This document shows, piece by piece, positions 6,275 to 13,799 of a stretch of DNA of 21,615 bases. A program made the translations under genes and the position numbers. This stretch comes from Bacteroidota bacterium (GTDB lineage Bacteria; Bacteroidota; Bacteroidia; Chitinophagales; Chitinophagaceae): NCBI GenBank assembly GCA_023430465.1, contig JAEZAM010000003.1, positions 1-21,615 on the forward strand, read 5' to 3'. Numbering within the stretch: the first letter of the stretch is position 1; the number at the start of each line of letters is the position of its first letter. Under the pieces are notes generated by a model. The model searched no databases. It was not told the DNA's origin and saw nothing but the letters and a program-made list of their open reading frames with translations.

Positions 6275-7603
6275 ATGCAAATTGTACAACAAATTTTGTT
6301 CGCACTCCTCACTGTTGGCGCTATTTTTCTTTTCACCAAAAAAGCACGGGAGATCATCCGAAATATCCGCCTTGGGCAGGACCAGGACCTCTCCGATAAC
6401 CCTGGCAGGAGATGGAGAAATGTTGTATTGCTTGCGCTTGGACAGAAGAAAATGTTCCGCAATCCCTTCGTAGCCATTTTGCACCTGGTGGTATACGCAG
6501 GATTCATCATCATCAATATCGAAGTACTGGAGATCGTGCTGGATGGCATTCTCGGTACGCACCGGCTGTTCGCCCCTGCCTTGGGTGTATTTTACAATTT
6601 CCTCATCAATGCCTTCGAGATGTTAGCAGTCCTGGTGATTGTTGCCTGTGCGATCTTCCTGGCACGTCGGAATTTCGTACATATCCGGCGGCTGGTGCAC
6701 AAAGACCTGGCAGGCTGGCCGCGCTCCGATGCTAACTATATCCTCATCACCGAGATCGTCCTGATGTCATTATTTCTCCTGCTCAATGCAAGCGATACGA
6801 TGCTGCAGGCAAGAGGCGTTGTGCATTACTCCGGGCATCCAACCGGTAACTTTGTATTTTCCCAATACCTGCATCCATTACTGAATGGAATGTCTGATCA
6901 GTCGCTCATTGCAATCGAAAGGGGATCATGGTGGCTGCACATCATCGGCATCTTTGCGTTTCTCAACTATCTCCCCTACTCCAAACACCTGCATATTGTA
7001 CTGGCATTTCCCAATGCCTACTACGCGAGACTGGATCCTTTGGGTGAAATGGAAAATATGCCGGCCATCCAAAACGAAGTATTATATGCCATGCAGCCGG
7101 AACTCGCTCCAACCACGGCTGACGCAGCACCGCCAAAGAAGTTCGGCGCAAAAGATATCACCGATCTTAGCTGGAAGAACCTGCTGGATGCATACAGTTG
7201 CACAGAGTGTGGGCGTTGCACTGCTGCCTGCCCGGCAAACATAACGGGTAAAAAACTGTCACCCCGCAAAATCATGATGGATACGCGTGACCGGGCGGAA
7301 GAGATCGGCAGGAACATCAACACCAACGGCAGCTTCCAGGATGATGGAAAAGCGCTGCTGCACGATTATATCACAAAAGAAGAATTACTGGCGTGCACTA
7401 CCTGCAATGCCTGTGTCAAGGAATGTCCTGTCTCCATCAACCCACTCGATATCATTTTACAGCTTCGCCGGTACATGGTAATGGAGGAAAGCAATACCAC
7501 GCCTGAGTGGGCTGCCATGTTCGGCAATGTAGAGAATAATTTCGCGCCATGGAAGTTCAGTCCCGATGAGCGGGACAGGTGGGCGGAAGAAATGGCTGGT
7601 TGA
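6275..7603 (+). CDS. Membrane (Fe-S) oxidoreductase subunit, NarI-like plus two 4Fe-4S clusters
   Basis: A 442-aa protein with an N-terminal membrane half of about six hydrophobic segments (near 1-20, 65-90, 105-130, 155-172, 218-232) and a cytosolic Fe-S half. Two classic cluster motifs are present: C309-x2-C312-x2-C315-x3-C319 and C374-x2-C377-x2-C380-x3-C384. Membrane histidines H70, H222, H238 and H240 are candidate haem b ligands, as in NarI/DsrM/HdrE-type subunits. The best functional guess is the quinone-linked part of an HdrD- or EtfD-like enzyme that takes electrons from a soluble donor such as ETF. The CCG partner domain is absent here but encoded at 9526. I start at the ATG at 6275, not the TTG two codons upstream. 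The stop codon is the first unit of a GGTTGA tandem repeat. Confidence 0.87.
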   Translation: MQIVQQILFALLTVGAIFLFTKKAREIIRNIRLGQDQDLSDNPGRRWRNVVLLALGQKKMFRNPFVAILHLVVYAGFIIINIEVLEIVLDGILGTHRLFAPALGVFYNFLINAFEMLAVLVIVACAIFLARRNFVHIRRLVHKDLAGWPRSDANYILITEIVLMSLFLLLNASDTMLQARGVVHYSGHPTGNFVFSQYLHPLLNGMSDQSLIAIERGSWWLHIIGIFAFLNYLPYSKHLHIVLAFPNAYYARLDPLGEMENMPAIQNEVLYAMQPELAPTTADAAPPKKFGAKDITDLSWKNLLDAYSCTECGRCTAACPANITGKKLSPRKIMMDTRDRAEEIGRNINTNGSFQDDGKALLHDYITKEELLACTTCNACVKECPVSINPLDIILQLRRYMVMEESNTTPEWAAMFGNVENNFAPWKFSPDERDRWAEEMAG

Positions 7604-7639
7604 GGTTGAGGTTGAGGCTGAGGTTGAGGTTGAGGTTGA
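7598..7639. repeat. GGTTGA hexamer array over the Fe-S gene stop codon
   Basis: Seven tandem 6-bp units: six GGTTGA and one GGCTGA. The first unit contains the stop codon of the membrane Fe-S gene. Because 6 is a multiple of 3, every later unit puts another TGA in the same frame. The array lies exactly at the junction between the Fe-S gene and the leftward lysE/ATP-grasp pair. Confidence 0.95.
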
Positions 7640-7674
7640 GTATAGACTTTTAACTTTCAAGTTTTAATTCTGCC

Positions 7675-7716
7675 TTTTTGAGTTTTGATTTTTGAGTTTT
7701 GGGTTTTGAGTTTTGA
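7675..7716. repeat. KTTTTGA heptamer array next to the lysE stop
   Basis: Six tandem 7-bp units: TTTTTGA, GTTTTGA, TTTTTGA, GTTTTGG, GTTTTGA, GTTTTGA. The array ends 1 base before the stop codon of the leftward lysE-type gene at 7718. On the lysE transcript it reads as A-rich sequence, not a T-tract, so it is not an intrinsic terminator. Confidence 0.9.
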
Positions 7717-7717
7717 C

Positions 7718-8368
7718 TCACTTTGTGTCTTTGCGTGAACCCTTTTGCTTTGACATTTTCCAGATCTGCACCAAAGCGGTTACTGCAAAAATTCCCCCTA
7801 TCACCCAGTTGATCACATGCTGGTTATTATTGATCTTGCTGGCGATAAGCAATCCGCCGAAAATGAATACGCAGTTACCGATAAACGTCCCGATACCGAT
7901 CCCTGCGATATAGGAGTTATAATGATCCTTTCTTGGCTGCAGAACGCCTTTTGAAAATAATACGGTGCTCCACCCAAACCAGAATGGGATCTGCACAGGA
8001 TTGACCGCACACATCACCATCCCCAGCACGATGCGGGGCAGGCCACTGCTAAGGATAACATTCTTTTCCTGTGTGGGATGAAGGGCCGCATAAAAACTGG
8101 AAGCTGCCAGGGCCAGAACGATCAACAACGTCACCCACTCCAGCGCACGAAACAGTTTTTTCTGCTTCGTTACCCAGTCCATCGCCACCAGTGATATCCG
8201 CACGTATATGATCTCTACAAGAAGGGAGCCGATGGAAAACATCACAGCAGGCAGGATCCCATCTGAAATAGCGATCTGCATCGCCGCGATGTTCAGCGTG
8301 CCCAGCGGCAGCGATCCGAGAAAACTCACGAGCATACCGGTAAGGAAAATCTTCAAAAGCGGGTGCAT
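7718..8368 (-). CDS. LysE/RhtB family amino-acid exporter
   Basis: A 216-aa inner-membrane protein of normal family length. It has about six hydrophobic helices and the LysE-type N-terminal GSLPLGTLNIAAMQIAISDG, where a small-residue/proline turn in helix 1 precedes a conserved N and Q. An internal NPVQIPFWFGWST matches the second family motif. Family members export amino acids or related small metabolites by proton exchange; the substrate is not predictable. The promoter at 8373-8380 suggests its own transcript, but only 37 bases separate it from the ATP-grasp gene upstream in the same direction, so read-through is likely. The two may work together. Confidence 0.85.
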   Translation of the reverse strand: MHPLLKIFLTGMLVSFLGSLPLGTLNIAAMQIAISDGILPAVMFSIGSLLVEIIYVRISLVAMDWVTKQKKLFRALEWVTLLIVLALAASSFYAALHPTQEKNVILSSGLPRIVLGMVMCAVNPVQIPFWFGWSTVLFSKGVLQPRKDHYNSYIAGIGIGTFIGNCVFIFGGLLIASKINNNQHVINWVIGGIFAVTALVQIWKMSKQKGSRKDTK

Positions 8369-8372
8369 GGAA

Positions 8373-8405
8373 CAAAAATAAGGGGTCTAATGTTGCCTGA
8401 TACAA
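8373..8405 (-). promoter_or_regulatory. Bacteroidota promoter of the lysE-type gene
   Basis: On the minus strand TTG (8403-8405) and TATTTTTG (8373-8380) are separated by 22 bp. This fits the Bacteroidota -33/-7 arrangement (TTG, 17-23 bp, TAnnTTTG). The -7 box ends 4 bases before the ATG, so the mRNA should be leaderless or nearly so. It is the only promoter in the window where both elements are visible. Confidence 0.6.
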
Positions 8406-9440
8406 TCAATCGAACTCTTCCAGCTTGCGGAAATGAGCGCGGGCGTTCTTCAGGTAATCCCAGCCTCTGCGGAATGACCAGTATGGAACGCCGTTCCGGT
8501 GATTGTGCCTGCTGATCTTATAAAGTGCATGCCAGTGGCGAAGGATGGTGCCATAGGCCTGCCAGATACTCATGTTGCAATCGTAGATATGATTGGGCTC
8601 AGCACCACAACCATTGAATTCTATGATCTGGAAATTTTTCCCCTGCTTCAGATCATCGATCGACGCAGCCTTGATATCATAGCGGCCGTAGTAAAATGAT
8701 GTCTGGTGACTTAGTTCATCAAACACCCGGTGCATCTCCTCATTGATCTCGGCGTGCAGGTTGGTGAAATGTGCACCGCGGTTATGATTACCGGCATACG
8801 ACAGGTAGAACACCTCCCCTTCCGGGATCACGCGGTCAAAACGGTGGCCATGCCGGTGCTTCATCTCCTCCATTCTAAAACGTGCGCGGGGATGCAGCGC
8901 GATCAGTTCCTCCAGCGTTGACTCACCATCGCCCTTCACCTGTAACAATTCCTTATCGATGAATCCGCTGACTACGCCCTTTTGACTGGCGGGGTGTCGG
9001 TAATAAAAGACAGATACCTCTACCGGATAGGTAATGAGATCCTGGATGATGTATTCGACCGGCACACGGGCATGGTATTTTTCCAGTTGCTCTTCGCTTT
9101 CGATCTTGCGGAACAGGATACCCTTCATGCCAACGTCGGGCTTTACAATGAAGGGATATTGAAACCCGGCAGCAGTGAGTTGCTTCACGACCTCTTCAAA
9201 TGGCAGATCGTGCATCACGTAAATAGTTCGGGGAATAAGATCGGACGGAAGCTGGTCGTACATTTCCTTTTTACCCTCGCCCTCGAAACCACCAAAGGTG
9301 ATGGTGGGGTTGGAAGAACTAAAGAACCACAACGATCCGCTACGCAAACAATACCAGAACCATGCAGGACTAATCGGCGCATAGAGTACGTAAAAATTCC
9401 ACAGTTCCCAGTTGATCAATCGTTGGAAAAATTTCTTCAT
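8406..9440 (-). CDS. ATP-grasp ligase-like protein (D-Ala-D-Ala ligase related)
   Basis: A 344-aa protein with an ATP-grasp core. FIVKPDVGMKGILFRKI (about 97-113, with K100 as likely ATP ligand) is followed by EYIIQDLITYPVEVSVFY, GDGESTLEELI (about 170-180), and a metal-binding IIEFNGCGAEPNHIYD (about 272-287, with E274 and N276). Before the core there is a hydrophobic N-terminus and a distinctive SNPTITFGGFEGEGKKEMYDQLP (43-65). Proteins like this are often labelled D-alanine-D-alanine ligase, but that N-terminal region and the poor fit to Ddl specificity loops suggest another carboxylate-amine substrate. The substrate is unknown. The neighbouring LysE-type exporter hints at an amino-acid or dipeptide product, which is inference only. 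Confidence 0.75.
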   Translation of the reverse strand: MKKFFQRLINWELWNFYVLYAPISPAWFWYCLRSGSLWFFSSSNPTITFGGFEGEGKKEMYDQLPSDLIPRTIYVMHDLPFEEVVKQLTAAGFQYPFIVKPDVGMKGILFRKIESEEQLEKYHARVPVEYIIQDLITYPVEVSVFYYRHPASQKGVVSGFIDKELLQVKGDGESTLEELIALHPRARFRMEEMKHRHGHRFDRVIPEGEVFYLSYAGNHNRGAHFTNLHAEINEEMHRVFDELSHQTSFYYGRYDIKAASIDDLKQGKNFQIIEFNGCGAEPNHIYDCNMSIWQAYGTILRHWHALYKISRHNHRNGVPYWSFRRGWDYLKNARAHFRKLEEFD

Positions 9441-9500
9441 GCCGTTGCTTACAAAATAAAGGAAAGAATTTCACAAAGTGTGTGGATTGACTTTTTAGTT

Positions 9501-9508
9501 TAGTTTTG
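9501..9508 (+). promoter_or_regulatory. TAnnTTTG promoter of the CCG-domain gene
   Basis: TAGTTTTG lies 17 bases before the ATG at 9526. It is an exact -7 consensus; the upstream -33 element is not evident. It shows that the CCG gene can be transcribed separately from its presumed partner at 6275. Confidence 0.5.
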
Positions 9509-9525
9509 AAACAAATTAACGATGC

Positions 9526-10302
9526 ATGAATATTCCCACCCTTGCCGGGTTATTTGCTGAAGGAAAATCACCGGATATTCTTTTCTGGGTTGGGTGCGCC
9601 GGAAGCTTCGACCAGCGTGCGCAGAAGATCACCAAAGCGTTTGTCACCATCTTGGATAAGGTCGGCATTAACTATGCCATTCTTGGAAAAGAAGAGATGT
9701 GCACCGGCGATCCTGTCCGCCGTGCGGGAAATGAATTCATGTTCCAGATGATGGCCTACCAGAATATCCAGGTCCTCAATAACTATGGCGTGAAGAAGAT
9801 AGTCACCGCCTGTCCCCATTGCTTCAATACAATCCGTAATGAATATCCTGAACTCGGCGGCAATTACGAGGTGATCCATCATACAACCTTTCTTCAGCAA
9901 CTGATCGACGAAGGAAAGATCAGGTTGAAAGAAGGTGGTGAATTCAAAGGAAAAAAAATCACCTACCACGACAGTTGTTACCTTGGTCGCGCCAACGAAA
10001 TTTATGAAGCGCCCAGGAAGGTCCTTGAAGCGCTCGATGCTGAACTCGTTGAGATGAAACGTTGCCGCAGCAAAGGACTTTGCTGTGGAGCAGGTGGCGC
10101 ACAGATGTTCAAGGAGGAAGAGCCTGGCATTACCCGCGTCAACATCGAACGGACGCACGAAGCCGTGGGTACCGGCGCCAGCTATATCGCTTCTGCCTGT
10201 CCGTTTTGCAATACCATGATGACAGATGGAGTGAAACTGGAAGAGAAAGAGGATTCAGTACAGGTGCTCGATATTGCTGAAATGATCGCACGTTCCCTTT
10301 AA
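9526..10302 (+). CDS. CCG-domain (Fe-S)-binding protein, HdrB/LutA/GlpC type
   Basis: A 258-aa soluble protein with two cysteine-rich CCG domains. The first has C24, C59 (EEMCTGDPVRRAGNE), C96 and C99 (TACPHC). The second has C151 (YHDSCYLGR), C186/C187 (GLCCGAGG), C225 and C228 (SACPFC). Such domains bind [4Fe-4S] centres, sometimes the noncubane type of HdrB, and occur in heterodisulfide reductase, lactate utilisation LutA, GlpC and EtfD-like proteins. Together with the membrane protein at 6275 it completes the set NarI-like membrane part, two ferredoxin clusters and two CCG domains. A four-base overlap of stop codons joins it tail to tail with the next gene. Its exact electron donor is unknown. 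Confidence 0.88.
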   Translation: MNIPTLAGLFAEGKSPDILFWVGCAGSFDQRAQKITKAFVTILDKVGINYAILGKEEMCTGDPVRRAGNEFMFQMMAYQNIQVLNNYGVKKIVTACPHCFNTIRNEYPELGGNYEVIHHTTFLQQLIDEGKIRLKEGGEFKGKKITYHDSCYLGRANEIYEAPRKVLEALDAELVEMKRCRSKGLCCGAGGAQMFKEEEPGITRVNIERTHEAVGTGASYIASACPFCNTMMTDGVKLEEKEDSVQVLDIAEMIARSL

Positions 10303-10694
10303 GCACCCGCAGCAATACTGTCTGCCAGCAGCTCCTGCAATTCGATCGCTTCCCGGAGCTTACCCCTGGGAATAAGCAGGTTGATCTCACCCTGGCCTGT
10401 GGCCGCTTGCAAATAACGAAGACCCATCACATTCATTTCCCCGGCATCACGTATGGAAATCGACTGTAGCCGGCAGCCACCGGTATTGAAAAATTCGGCC
10501 ATGTCATTTGTCCAGATACTGCCATTGGTGACAGTCACTTCAGGAGGAACAGGGCGCCTGTTGCTGAAGAGGCGGTAGGAAAAATAGGCCAGTCTGCCCT
10601 TTTTTCTACTAAGCCAGCCACGGAAGCTATGCCACTCGTCGGGCTGGTAAGTCCAGTGTGCCAATACCGTTCGATTGGGATGTATGCCCGCCAT
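10299..10694 (-). CDS. Conserved hypothetical protein
   Basis: A 131-aa protein I do not recognise. The order of predicted features is a basic, aromatic segment (WHSFRGWLSRKKGRLAYFSYRLF), beta-like strands (PEVTVTNGSIW, CRLQSISIRDAGEMNVMGLRYLQ, GEINLLIPRG) and a C-terminal helix (KLREAIELQELLADSI). This pattern resembles PH-like or YcxB-type small beta-barrel domains, but the similarity is only structural guesswork. It has no signal peptide and is probably cytosolic. It shares a 29-bp gap with the divergent gene at 10724, and its stop overlaps the CCG gene stop through the palindrome TTAA. Confidence 0.65.
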   Translation of the reverse strand: MAGIHPNRTVLAHWTYQPDEWHSFRGWLSRKKGRLAYFSYRLFSNRRPVPPEVTVTNGSIWTNDMAEFFNTGGCRLQSISIRDAGEMNVMGLRYLQAATGQGEINLLIPRGKLREAIELQELLADSIAAGA

Positions 10695-10723
10695 CAGTCA
10701 GAATTTCTGGCTAATTTAGCAGC

Positions 10724-11251
10724 ATGAAGTTTGAATACAAATACCTTCTTGACGGTAGTTTCCACCCCGCCTCGCGCGTGTGGATCTACCAGTGCGGCCG
10801 TATGTTCAGTCTCTCCGAAGCCCTTGAGATCGAAACGATGCTGGAAAATTTTGTGGCGGATTGGAACTCACATGGAGCACCGGTAAAAGGTGCCGGCTAC
10901 CTCTTCTTCGGACAGTTCGTTGTCCTCATCGCCGATGAAACTTCCACAGCCGTCAGCGGATGCAGTACCGATAGCTCAGTAAGACTTATCAAAGATATTG
11001 AACAGCGCTTCGGCGTGAATATGTTCGACCGAACATCCCTCGCCTTCATCGTAAAAGATAAAGTTCAATTACTGCCAATGAACCAGTTGCAATATGCAGC
11101 GGACAATAATTTCATCAACGCAGATACCCTTTACTTCAATAATACCATTCTGACGAAAGCTGAACTTGAAACGAACTGGATCATCCCTGTCAGCAAAAGC
11201 TGGCTGGCGACACGTGTGCGTTTTCCTGAAACATCGTCTGCAGGTTCCTGA
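10724..11251 (+). CDS. Bacteroidota conserved protein, often misnamed ABC transporter ATPase
   Basis: A 175-aa cytosolic protein. The pattern RVWIYQCGRMFSLSEALEIETMLENFVADWNSHG, then VLIADETSTAVSGCSTDSSVRLIKDIEQRFGVNMFDR, a later INADTLYFNN and a C-terminal NWIIPVSKSWLATR matches a family I know from many Bacteroidota. That family carries the automatic label 'ABC transporter ATPase'. No Walker A, Walker B or ABC signature motif is present, so the label is wrong. The conserved SGCSTDSS centre, with its cysteine, may be a functional site. Function is unknown. The gene converges on the receptor gene with one base between stop codons. Confidence 0.8.
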   Translation: MKFEYKYLLDGSFHPASRVWIYQCGRMFSLSEALEIETMLENFVADWNSHGAPVKGAGYLFFGQFVVLIADETSTAVSGCSTDSSVRLIKDIEQRFGVNMFDRTSLAFIVKDKVQLLPMNQLQYAADNNFINADTLYFNNTILTKAELETNWIIPVSKSWLATRVRFPETSSAGS

Positions 11252-11252
11252 T

Positions 11253-13640
11253 TTATTTTTTGATTACACCTGCAGGCCGGAACAAATTATACCCCAGCGT
11301 TACCCGGAAATTTCGGGTATTGGTGGCATTGAAGCTTTCAGCCCGGAAATTGGTGCCGTATGTGAAGTTGCGGTTACGTTGCTGTACGAACGGATCGATC
11401 ACGTTCAATGTGACGCTAAGCCGCTTACGGAAGAATTTTTGTTGGACGCCTGTATTCATGCTCCAGTTCCACCGCGCATAGCCCTGCGGATTGGCAAATC
11501 GATTGAAAGTGAAACTACCGTTGAAGCTTAATTTGTCCGAAAAGATATAACTGCTGCTAACGTTGGAGGTAAATGAACCACCATTCCGATAGCGGTTTAC
11601 CCGTCGGTCAAATGAGGAATACTGGTTAAACGTATAGCTCGAACTCAGGTTTAGCCGGATCTTTCGGGTGATCGGCATACCGCCCCAGGCACTGATCTCA
11701 TATTCCCGTCGCCCACTGATGTTCTCCCAGGTGATCTGCGTTTTTCCATCCGGCAACAAGGTTCTTACACGGGAAAATATGTTGCGCACAATGTTATAAC
11801 CTGTTCCAAGATTAAGGAAGAAACCGCCTTTTGTTTTACTTACCACCACATCAAAATTATCCGCCGTACTTGCTTCCAGGGCTGCGTTCCCAAAACGAAT
11901 ATTATACGGATCAGAAAAATCGATCGCAGGATTTAACTCATTGATGCCCGGCCGGCGAATGCTCCGCCTCCAACTGGCGGTGAAACCCATGCCATTGGCC
12001 CAACGCCGGTTAAGGTTCGCAAAGGGCAGCCAGGTACCGTAGTTGTTCTTTACATCGCGGTTCTCCTTCAATAATTCAAACCAGATACCGGTACGCTCAA
12101 AGCTTGCCCCGGCTGAAATGCTGAAGCCCCGATGAAAATTATAACGAAGCGATGAACGAAAATTGACAAGTGTCTGGTGAAAGATAAAGTCGTTGCTCAA
12201 AAGATCGAGCGGCACATAGCTCCCGTCCGGCTTTCTGAAATACCCGGAAATTACAGATACATCGCTGTTGTGCCGTGTTAAAAAACTACCGGTAGAAATA
12301 AATAGTTTTTCTGCCACCAGCGGCCGGTCATAACTTATGCGTACACTGAAATTGCTGTTGACGGTTTTATTTACCTGCTCCTGGGTTGAATCGACACCCG
12401 TTGGATTATGATCGGGATAAAAGAATTGCTGGTAAAAATCACGGTCGTTGTCGTTGGCAGAGCGGTTCACGTCCGCAATGATTCTGAATAGCTCACCCGG
12501 TACTTTAGACCGGATGGTATAGGCTATATTGAATGAGCCATTCAGGTTTTCTCCCGTACTCCGGATCGATCGCTCGCTCAGGCGATAGATATCTTCAAAC
12601 CGGTTTCGGTTGGTGTACTCCGTACCACTTCTGTTATTGAAATCATTGGCATTGATATTCAGCGTAGCGGACACCGAATGATATTTACTGATCGTATAAT
12701 CCATGTTGAAGCGGAAGTTCGGCCGGACCGACCTATTGGTATAAGAAGATCGTGTGGCGAAACTATTCGTTGAGTCCGCATAAATATTGGTGCGGTAGGA
12801 ATAACCATTTCCTTCAAATTCATTTACGGCTACACCTGCATTGAGATTGAAGTTGAAACCTTTTTTCCTGTAATTGAATCCAATATTTGTGCTGAGTTCC
12901 CCCCTGCTGCCGGCCGTCACGCTCGCACGTCCGCTTCGCCCCACCTTTCCTTTTTTGGTAACGATATTGATGACGCCGCCCTGCTCATTGGCGTATTGCG
13001 GTGGCGGATTTGTCATCACCTCGATCTTTTCAATAGAACTGCCGGGCATGGACTCCAGCAGGTCCTGTAATTGTTGCATATTCAACTCCACGGGCTTGTC
13101 ATCGATCAGGATGCGCGGTTCTTTCCCTCTGACGGCGATCTTGCCGTCTGCATCCTTTGTCACGAGCGGAACGTGATTCAGCAGTTCACTCGCATTACTG
13201 CCTGCACTGAGGGCAGATTCGCCGGCATTGAAAGTGATGTTGCCGTCTTTCGATTCGATGAGTGGTTTTTCCGCATATACGATCACCTCCCCGAGAGCAG
13301 TTCCGTCCGATCTTTTCAACACGAGGTCAGGGAGATGGAAATCGGACCGCTCCGCCCTTAGATGAATGCTGTCAAGCCCGAGGGCGGTGTAACCGATAAA
13401 GCTGATGCGAATGCGATACCAGGCAAATGAAAGTTCTGAAAACTGAAAGGAGCCGTCAGCCGCCGATATAGCCGCTTTCGAGTTGGCTGTATCGGATAAA
13501 TGGGCTAGGATGATGGTGGCACCGGCGATGGGCTTGCCCGACTCATCCAGGAGGTTGCCCGTCAAAAGGCCCTTACCGTCCTGGGCTGAAACTTTGGCGA
13601 TAAAAAGGAAAGAAAAGATCAGGACAATTAAACTCCTCAA
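11253..13640 (-). CDS. Outer-membrane beta-barrel receptor, TonB-dependent-receptor like
   Basis: A 795-aa outer-membrane protein. In order it has a signal peptide (LIVLIFSFLFIAKVSA, cut before Q20), a carboxypeptidase-regulatory-like beta-sandwich (about 24-110, GNLLDESGKPIAGATIILAH), a plug domain (about 130-230, NASELLNHVPLVTKDADG to QYANEQGGVINIVTKKG), and a long beta-barrel of the OMP_b-brl type ending in RVTLGYNLF. Such proteins probably import an unknown ligand with TonB energy. No SusD homologue is adjacent, so this is not a classic polysaccharide-utilisation locus. The start is a TTG: an in-frame stop lies six codons upstream, and no ATG occurs before the signal peptide. The leader carries a strong hairpin at 13669-13693. 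Confidence 0.9.
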   Translation of the reverse strand: MRSLIVLIFSFLFIAKVSAQDGKGLLTGNLLDESGKPIAGATIILAHLSDTANSKAAISAADGSFQFSELSFAWYRIRISFIGYTALGLDSIHLRAERSDFHLPDLVLKRSDGTALGEVIVYAEKPLIESKDGNITFNAGESALSAGSNASELLNHVPLVTKDADGKIAVRGKEPRILIDDKPVELNMQQLQDLLESMPGSSIEKIEVMTNPPPQYANEQGGVINIVTKKGKVGRSGRASVTAGSRGELSTNIGFNYRKKGFNFNLNAGVAVNEFEGNGYSYRTNIYADSTNSFATRSSYTNRSVRPNFRFNMDYTISKYHSVSATLNINANDFNNRSGTEYTNRNRFEDIYRLSERSIRSTGENLNGSFNIAYTIRSKVPGELFRIIADVNRSANDNDRDFYQQFFYPDHNPTGVDSTQEQVNKTVNSNFSVRISYDRPLVAEKLFISTGSFLTRHNSDVSVISGYFRKPDGSYVPLDLLSNDFIFHQTLVNFRSSLRYNFHRGFSISAGASFERTGIWFELLKENRDVKNNYGTWLPFANLNRRWANGMGFTASWRRSIRRPGINELNPAIDFSDPYNIRFGNAALEASTADNFDVVVSKTKGGFFLNLGTGYNIVRNIFSRVRTLLPDGKTQITWENISGRREYEISAWGGMPITRKIRLNLSSSYTFNQYSSFDRRVNRYRNGGSFTSNVSSSYIFSDKLSFNGSFTFNRFANPQGYARWNWSMNTGVQQKFFRKRLSVTLNVIDPFVQQRNRNFTYGTNFRAESFNATNTRNFRVTLGYNLFRPAGVIKK

Positions 13641-13668
13641 GCAGTTGCGATTAAGCTATAAAGATACC

Positions 13669-13693
13669 GGCAAATCCCTAAATTGGGTTTGCC
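13669..13693 (-). promoter_or_regulatory. Leader hairpin of the receptor gene
   Basis: GGCAAA-t-CCC pairs with GGG-TTTGCC around the loop TAAATT: nine base pairs with one bulged base. It sits 29 bases upstream of the TTG start of the receptor gene. It has no T-tract on either strand. It could be an operator or an mRNA structure in the leader. A TACCTTTC box (minus strand, 13703-13710, one mismatch from TAnnTTTG) lies just upstream. Confidence 0.45.
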
Positions 13694-13799
13694 AGGGGGA
13701 TAGAAAGGTATAAAAGCGTATCATGGCGGCATGGTGATTTGGGTTGAATTGATGAGGTTTTGGGCGCTTCGGGGGCGTACAAACCCCGCAAAAACGAAA

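Noticed and set aside
7457..7660. Minus-strand open frame with a Ser-Thr repeat
   Set aside because: The Ser-Thr run is just the GGTTGA hexamer array read backwards, and the rest is antisense to the Fe-S gene.
8406..9440. Firm call as D-alanine-D-alanine ligase
   Set aside because: Only the ATP-grasp core is shared; the N-terminus and substrate loops do not match Ddl, and no cell-wall synthesis gene adjoins it.
11253..13640. SusC of a polysaccharide-utilisation locus
   Set aside because: No SusD-like lipoprotein, glycoside hydrolase or sugar regulator is next to it, and the barrel resembles the OMP_b-brl type.
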